A DNA stretch of 46,379 bases from DASXMX01 sp036794395 (GTDB lineage Bacteria > Planctomycetota > Phycisphaerae > Tepidisphaerales > Tepidisphaeraceae). Position numbers and translations under genes: made by a program. The notes beneath the pieces are model-generated. The model was not told the DNA's origin. It saw only the letters and a program-made list of their open reading frames with translations, and did no database searches. Numbering within the stretch: the stretch's first letter is position 1; each line of letters starts with the position of its first letter. The DNA is taken from assembly GCA_036794395.1 (NCBI GenBank), contig DAIRGS010000012.1, forward strand, positions 1 to 46,379. Direction: 5' to 3'. Below, one piece after another: positions 42,842 to 46,379 of this stretch.

Positions 42842-43714
42842 TCAAACTTCGCCCGGCCCGATCGGTTCGACCTCGTGCCGGTCGACCAACTCGTCCAGGA
42901 AAACCGCCAGGCCATCCTCGCGGTTGGTGCCGATAATCCGCTTCGCCGCCGCCAGCACTTCTGGCCGGGCGTTTCCCATTGCCACGCCCAAACCCGCGTT
43001 GGCGATCATGGGCAAATCGTTGATGTCATCACCGATCGCAACAATCTCGTGCGGCTCAATCCCATGCCGCCGGGCGACGTGCATCACGCCTTCCCATTTA
43101 TTCACTGCCGGATCGAAAATCTCCAGCACCTCTACCCCGTATGTCGGCACCAAAAGGTTTTGACATAACAGCCGACTTCCAAAAGTTGCCTCTAATTTTG
43201 CTTTTACCGCCCGAACCTCGTCCGGCTCGGCACAAATCCCAAGTCGCACAGTTTGTTCGTGGGCGTAATCCGCCAGACTCGCCACTCGCCGGAGCTTGGC
43301 CTGGGTTACATCCATCCAAGCCTGCGTTGCCGCATTTAGCGGGGCGTGCTGGCTGATGACATATTCGACACCCGCGTCACCCAGATCTTCCAGCGCCATC
43401 GCCGGCTGCCCCGACTGCTCCAGCAGGGCACACACCTCCGCCGCCAGCCTCGGTTCCATCATCGTCCGGTGCAGCGTGATTCGCTGGCCCGTATCCACAA
43501 CCATCGCACCGCCAACGAACACCGCCGTCGGGTAATGCTCCAAAGCATCCAAGACATCCCGGCTTTCCGTCCAGTTCCGCCCCGTCGCAAAACACACCAG
43601 CAGCCCCGCACCCAGCGCCCGGTGAATCGCACCCTTCACCCGCGGCGTAACCTCGCCTTCGGGCGATAACAACGTCCCATCCAAATCAATTGCGATCAGT
43701 CGATACCGGGCCAT
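42842..43714 (-). CDS. HAD-IIB family phosphatase (Cof-like)
   Basis: 290 aa from the ATG at 43712-43714 (MARYRLIAIDLDG); the frame extends to 43780. HAD motifs are DLDGTLLS, the Thr in FATGRNW, the Lys region and GDDINDLPMIANAG near the C-terminus. The Cof type hydrolyses sugar phosphates and nucleotides or pyridoxal phosphate; the substrate is unknown. It ends with an intrinsic terminator. No Shine-Dalgarno sequence is obvious. Confidence 0.9.
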   Translation of the reverse strand: MARYRLIAIDLDGTLLSPEGEVTPRVKGAIHRALGAGLLVCFATGRNWTESRDVLDALEHYPTAVFVGGAMVVDTGQRITLHRTMMEPRLAAEVCALLEQSGQPAMALEDLGDAGVEYVISQHAPLNAATQAWMDVTQAKLRRVASLADYAHEQTVRLGICAEPDEVRAVKAKLEATFGSRLLCQNLLVPTYGVEVLEIFDPAVNKWEGVMHVARRHGIEPHEIVAIGDDINDLPMIANAGLGVAMGNARPEVLAAAKRIIGTNREDGLAVFLDELVDRHEVEPIGPGEV

Positions 43715-43901
43715 TCGATCTGCACAAATCCAAGTCAAGCGGGGCGAACGCGACAGTAGCAACTTATCCAACCGTTGCAAACATCATCGAGATTTATAAC
43801 GCATTTTCCACAACTGACGGCGTACCCATCGGCAAAACACGCGATCCATGGTGTACGCAACGACCCCTGCCTTTTGAACGATAACCAGGGCATAAACGTA
43901 C

Positions 43902-43907
43902 TATAAT
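43902..43907 (+). promoter_or_regulatory. Candidate -10 box (TATAAT) for the 79-aa gene
   Basis: A perfect TATAAT lies 50 nt before the ATG at 43958, with AGGAAGGTAGGG close to the start. TTGAAC about 22 nt upstream of the TATAAT is a poor -35 because the spacing is long. Confidence 0.45.
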
Positions 43908-43957
43908 GTAGGAACCAACGCCCCATAGGCGTTGGCCCGATAGGAAGGTAGGGATTT

Positions 43958-44197
43958 ATGTGGATGTCCAATTGCCTGATCGTGGTCAATCGAATCAACG
44001 ACGACTCGAACGGAATTCTCGACATCGCAGCCGCCGTAAAAGAAATGGGCGCGGTGGTAACGGTGGATGAGCAACAGCACGTCATCGAAGCCGCCTTGCC
44101 CGCCCATGAAGTTCCGACGCTTCAGTTGATCCCCGGCGTGTCTTACGTCCGCTGCGTATTCAGTTATTTCTGCGGCCACACCCCCGTCGCCGCCTAA
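43958..44197 (+). CDS. 79-aa conserved-type hypothetical protein
   Basis: 79 aa, with a GGAAGGTAGGG Shine-Dalgarno region. The sequence alternates beta strands and helices (ILDIAAAVKEMGAVVTVDEQ, then VIEAALPAHEVPTL, then GVSYVRCVFSYF), like small ferredoxin-like or peptidase-inhibitor (I9-like) domains. I recall similar small proteins in planctomycetes but cannot name a family. A TATAAT box lies 50 nt upstream, and a hairpin repeat follows 87 bp after the stop. Confidence 0.6.
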   Translation: MWMSNCLIVVNRINDDSNGILDIAAAVKEMGAVVTVDEQQHVIEAALPAHEVPTLQLIPGVSYVRCVFSYFCGHTPVAA

Positions 44198-44283
44198 GCT
44201 GGCAACCGCCAACGAATCTGTTGTGGTGCAGGCTCTTTAGCCTGCACTTTTGTTTTTGGGGAAGGCACTGTTCCTGCACGGTA

Positions 44284-44338
44284 GATCGAAACGGGGGCGC
44301 AGCTAGTTTCCGAAACGAGCTGCGCCCCCGTTTCGATC
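44284..44338. repeat. 55-bp palindrome, copy 2 (covaries with copy 1)
   Basis: GATCGAAACGGGGGCGCAGC then TAGTTTC pairs with GAAACGAGCTGC, then GCCCCCGTTTCGATC, with one extra C in the centre. Relative to copy 1 the stem has G-C in place of A-T at the GGGGA/TCCCC position, so both arms changed together. The arm-to-arm pairing is thus kept. It ends 4 nt before a run of N. Confidence 0.9.
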
Positions 44339-44342
44339 GTTT

Positions 44343-44352
44343 NNNNNNNNNN
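44343..44352. other. Scaffold gap (10 N)
   Basis: Ten N between two strong hairpins (44284-44338 and 44353-44409). The assembler probably failed to read through the structure. Unlike the other gap, no overlapping flank is seen. Confidence 0.85.
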
Positions 44353-44409
44353 ACTCGAAGAGGAGCGCTTTTGATGCGTCCAACGCTCAAAAATCGCTCC
44401 TCTTCGAGT
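44353..44409. repeat. Hairpin with 15-bp perfect arms after the gap
   Basis: ACTCGAAGAGGAGCG and CGCTCCTCTTCGAGT pair perfectly. The inner part (TTTTGA, GCGT / ACGC, TCAAAA) also pairs partly, so the whole unit forms a long imperfect hairpin. No other copy was noted. The 44198-44540 space otherwise shows no gene. Confidence 0.7.
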
Positions 44410-44540
44410 CGCGGCGAAACAGGGTAAGTGAGTTGGCGATTACAAGATCGTGAAGCCGCTTTCAGATCTCGCGGCAAACAAGTTCCATGCACGAATGACG
44501 ACCGCGAGGTAGTATCTGTGATAATCCAACCCGAGGTCAC

Positions 44541-45653
44541 ATGAAACCAGTTACCGCTGCGGCCACGTTGCTCGTTCTTTGCCTTGTCTCAACTCAAGCT
44601 ACCCGCGGCGCGGATGTAACGCCGCTCGCCATTGGCTCTGCCGCTCCCGATTTCAATCTGCCCGGCGTCGATGGCCAACGCCACGTGCTCCACGAATACG
44701 ACAACTCCAAAATCCTCGCCGTCCTCTTCACCTGCAATCACTGCCCCACGGCCCAGGCCTACGAGGCCCGCGTTAAGCAGATGGTTGCCGACTACTCACC
44801 CAAAGACGTCGCGCTGGTCGCCATCAATCCCAACAACCCCGAGGCGGTCCGCCTCGACGAGCTGGGCTACACCGATCTGAGCGACTCCCTCGACGAGATG
44901 AAAATTCGCGCCAAAGATCAGGACTTCAAATTCCCCTATCTCTTCGATGGCGAGACGCAGACAGTCGCACACGCCTACGGCGTCATCGCCACGCCGCACG
45001 TTTTCATCTTCGATGCCCAGCGCAAACTGCGCTACCAGGGCCGCATCGACGATTCGGATGTGAAGGAAGTCCACAGCACCGACGCCCGCAACGCCCTCGA
45101 CGCGCTGCTGGCCGGCAAACCCGTCCCGGTGGAGACGACGCGTGTCTTTGGCTGCTCCACCAAGTGGATCGAAAAAGAAGACGCCGCGAGAAAAGCCGTC
45201 GAGAAATGGAACGCCCAGCCCGTCACCCTCAGCCCCATCGACGCCAAAGCCGTGAAGGAACTGGCCAAAAACGACACCAAAAACCTCCGCGTCATCAACG
45301 TCTGGGCCACCTGGTGCGGCCCCTGCGTCGCCGAAATGTCCGAACTTATTAAGCTCCCGCAAATGTATCAACGCCGCGGCTTCGAGTTCATCACCATCAG
45401 CGCCGACGACATCGCCAAAACCGATCGAGCGCTGGCACTCCTGAAAGAGAAACACGTCGCGGCCCCCAACTACATCTTCAACTTCGACGACCACGACGCC
45501 CAGGCCGAGGCGCTGGATAAAGCCTGGCAAGGGCCGCTTCCTCACACGCTGGTCGTCGCTCCAGGTGGAAAGGTGATTTACCGGCATACGGGGGAACTGG
45601 ACTTGTTGGAACTGAAGAGGGCGATTGTGGGGTATTTGGGGCGGACGTATTAA
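44541..45653 (+). CDS. Secreted tandem thioredoxin-fold protein (redoxin + TlpA-like)
   Basis: 370 aa, GAGG Shine-Dalgarno sequence 6 nt upstream and a signal peptide. The first domain is redoxin/AhpC-like: APDFNLPGVDG then the CNHCP motif (C65, C68). The second domain (about residues 215-370) is TlpA/ResA-like, with WATWCGPC at about 255-262 and the cis-Pro region GPLPHTLVV. Each has its own pair of Cys, so the protein may pass electrons from one domain to another. It is likely periplasmic. The exact partner is unknown. Confidence 0.85.
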   Translation: MKPVTAAATLLVLCLVSTQATRGADVTPLAIGSAAPDFNLPGVDGQRHVLHEYDNSKILAVLFTCNHCPTAQAYEARVKQMVADYSPKDVALVAINPNNPEAVRLDELGYTDLSDSLDEMKIRAKDQDFKFPYLFDGETQTVAHAYGVIATPHVFIFDAQRKLRYQGRIDDSDVKEVHSTDARNALDALLAGKPVPVETTRVFGCSTKWIEKEDAARKAVEKWNAQPVTLSPIDAKAVKELAKNDTKNLRVINVWATWCGPCVAEMSELIKLPQMYQRRGFEFITISADDIAKTDRALALLKEKHVAAPNYIFNFDDHDAQAEALDKAWQGPLPHTLVVAPGGKVIYRHTGELDLLELKRAIVGYLGRTY

Positions 45654-45708
45654 TGGATTTCAACCTGTTGGCTCGGAGAAAAGTTGTCCAACAAGCCGAG
45701 CGGCATGA

Positions 45709-45714
45709 TATAAT
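45709..45714 (+). promoter_or_regulatory. Promoter of the ParE-type toxin-antitoxin pair
   Basis: TATAAT at 45709-45714 with TTGTCC at 45684-45689 as a -35-like box (19-nt spacing). It ends 8 nt before the antitoxin ATG, with no Shine-Dalgarno sequence, so the message is probably leaderless. Confidence 0.55.
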
Positions 45715-45722
45715 GATTCTAA

Positions 45723-45956
45723 ATGAGCAAGGCTGAAATCCTAACTGAGTTGCCACATCTGAGCCCTGAAGATCGTGCCGAGGTGCAGGCCAAACTTGAT
45801 GAATTGGCCGGGAGCGATTGGCAGGATGGCGGCGAATTGAGCGACGGCGACAAACAAACGCTCGACGCCACGCTGGGGGCGTACGAAAAATCTCCCGATG
45901 CCGGCAGCTCTTGGGACGAGGTGAAGGCGCGTGTGCAAGCCCGGTTACGTCGATGA
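45723..45956 (+). CDS. Addiction-module antitoxin (partner of ParE-type toxin)
   Basis: 77 aa. The N-terminus MSKAEILTELPHLSPEDRAE is typical of short addiction-module proteins that bind RelE/ParE toxins. A helical middle follows, then a tail with SSWDEVKARVQARLRR, which is the usual toxin-binding end. The stop overlaps the toxin start by four bases (ATGA), indicating translational coupling. A TATAAT box lies 8 nt before the start. Confidence 0.8.
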   Translation: MSKAEILTELPHLSPEDRAEVQAKLDELAGSDWQDGGELSDGDKQTLDATLGAYEKSPDAGSSWDEVKARVQARLRR

Positions 45957-46276
45957 CGCATCGCGTGATCGTTCGGGCGGAGGCCGAAGACGACATCGCT
46001 GACGCCGTGGCTTGGTACGATCATCGGGTATTAGGTCTTGGTCAGGACTTTCTGACCAAAGTCGAATCGGCGATTGCGGGCGCGGCGCGGAATCCCCTTC
46101 AATATCCATGTCTGCGGCGTAAACCCGAAGTGCGCCGGGTGCTGACCGAGCGGTTTCCATACCGCGTGTTCTTCATACGCCGCCATCGCGAGGTCGTCAT
46201 TTTCCGTGTCCTACACAGCGCCCGCCACGACCGCGAATGGGAATCGAATATTCCAAAGGATTCTGAACACCCGTGA
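45953..46276 (+). CDS. RelE/ParE family toxin
   Basis: 107 aa from the ATG that overlaps the antitoxin stop. The ParE/RelE fold is clear: VRAEAEDDIADAVAWYDH, then GLGQDFLTKVESAIAGAARN, then RRVLTERFPYRVFFIRR and VVIFRVLHSARHDREW. It would act on gyrase (ParE) or ribosome-bound mRNA (RelE); sequence alone does not decide which. The tail is short. It is the last gene in the window. Confidence 0.85.
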   Translation: MTHRVIVRAEAEDDIADAVAWYDHRVLGLGQDFLTKVESAIAGAARNPLQYPCLRRKPEVRRVLTERFPYRVFFIRRHREVVIFRVLHSARHDREWESNIPKDSEHP

Positions 46277-46303
46277 GGTTTTCGCAGACGAATTCGATTC
46301 TTT

Positions 46304-46334
46304 CTTATCTGCGAGCATCTGCGTAATCTGTGTT
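46304..46334. repeat. Dispersed word (ATCTGCGAGCATCTGCG) near window end
   Basis: TTATCTGCGAGCATCTGCGT then AATCTGTG resembles the TATCTGCG...AATCTGCG class of short bacterial dispersed repeats. Only a short fragment is present here; the window ends soon after. Confidence 0.35.
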
Positions 46335-46379
46335 GCAGCCCACAAGGCTGCGTGTCCTGCCGGTGTAAGTCCGGCCGCG

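Noticed and set aside
46345..46379. Possible cobalamin riboswitch or group II intron start (GCCGGTGTAAGTCCGG)
   Set aside because: Resembles GGTGnAAnTCC, but the required preceding GGGAA and following core are absent or outside the window.

Overview
The window looks like a scaffold piece from a Planctomycetota genome, plausibly class Phycisphaerae. The sequence is GC-rich (by eye). It carries several families typical of that phylum: a DUF1501 protein next to a PPC-domain protein, an S10-type carboxypeptidase, a membrane protein ending in a CxxCGY...CxECG zinc ribbon, a lysine/alanine-rich histone H1-like protein, and two Gfo/Idh/MocA oxidoreductases. Two runs of ten N (41378-41387 and 44343-44352) show a draft, scaffolded assembly. 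The class assignment is inference; no rRNA or tRNA gene was seen.

Layout. 58-5546 (minus strand) holds secreted PPC and DUF1501 proteins, two very small genes (72 and 44 aa) and a secreted 169-aa protein. 5920-10959 holds a SurA-like lipoprotein, a Gfo/Idh oxidoreductase, an M28 peptidase with Gly/Arg-rich inserts and a small lipoprotein. 11215-14916 holds a two-TM protein, SpoVR interrupted by a 400-residue homing-endonuclease intein, and a Uma2-family nuclease. 14910-19553 holds a truncated flavin-binding protein, the histone-like protein, a methyltransferase, the zinc-ribbon membrane protein and a serine carboxypeptidase. 19792-25401 is an ABC export operon (large secreted/membrane subunit, ATPase, permease). 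25679-31274 holds a peptidoglycan-binding-domain protein, a TetR/tautomerase divergent pair, a frameshifted AhpD-like gene, a family-5-type uracil-DNA glycosylase and a phosphomannose-isomerase-like cupin protein. 31301-35472 is a signalling cluster: STAS, PilZ, HDOD-GGDEF and HD-GYP, consistent with local synthesis, sensing and breakdown of cyclic di-GMP. 35970-46276 holds a TraB/GumN-like protein, a second Gfo/Idh oxidoreductase, two HAD phosphatases, a polytopic membrane protein split by a scaffold gap, a PadR regulator, a 79-aa protein, a tandem thioredoxin-fold protein and a ParE-type toxin-antitoxin pair.

The spaces between genes are rich in dispersed inverted repeats. At least seven families are visible. 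They include 81-bp elements with TGTCATCCTGGAGCGCAGCG ends (three copies), a perfect 54-bp palindrome with a second, covarying copy, a ~295-bp MITE-like element with perfect 21-bp terminal inverted repeats, and hairpin elements built on CACGAAGG, CACGGAGG or GTGCTGAG words. One inverted repeat straddles the start of the PPC gene and supplies its Shine-Dalgarno-like sequence and N-terminal codons. Four genes carry a TATAAT/TAnnnT box only 5-8 nt upstream of their start codon, suggesting leaderless transcripts.

The strongest candidates for a second look are the SpoVR intein, the covarying palindrome, the stand-alone histidine-kinase DHp-like 72-aa protein, the peptidoglycan-binding protein with an unrecognised C-terminal domain, and the paired palindromes upstream of the PadR gene. 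I did not find a clear multi-gene defence or biosynthetic system.
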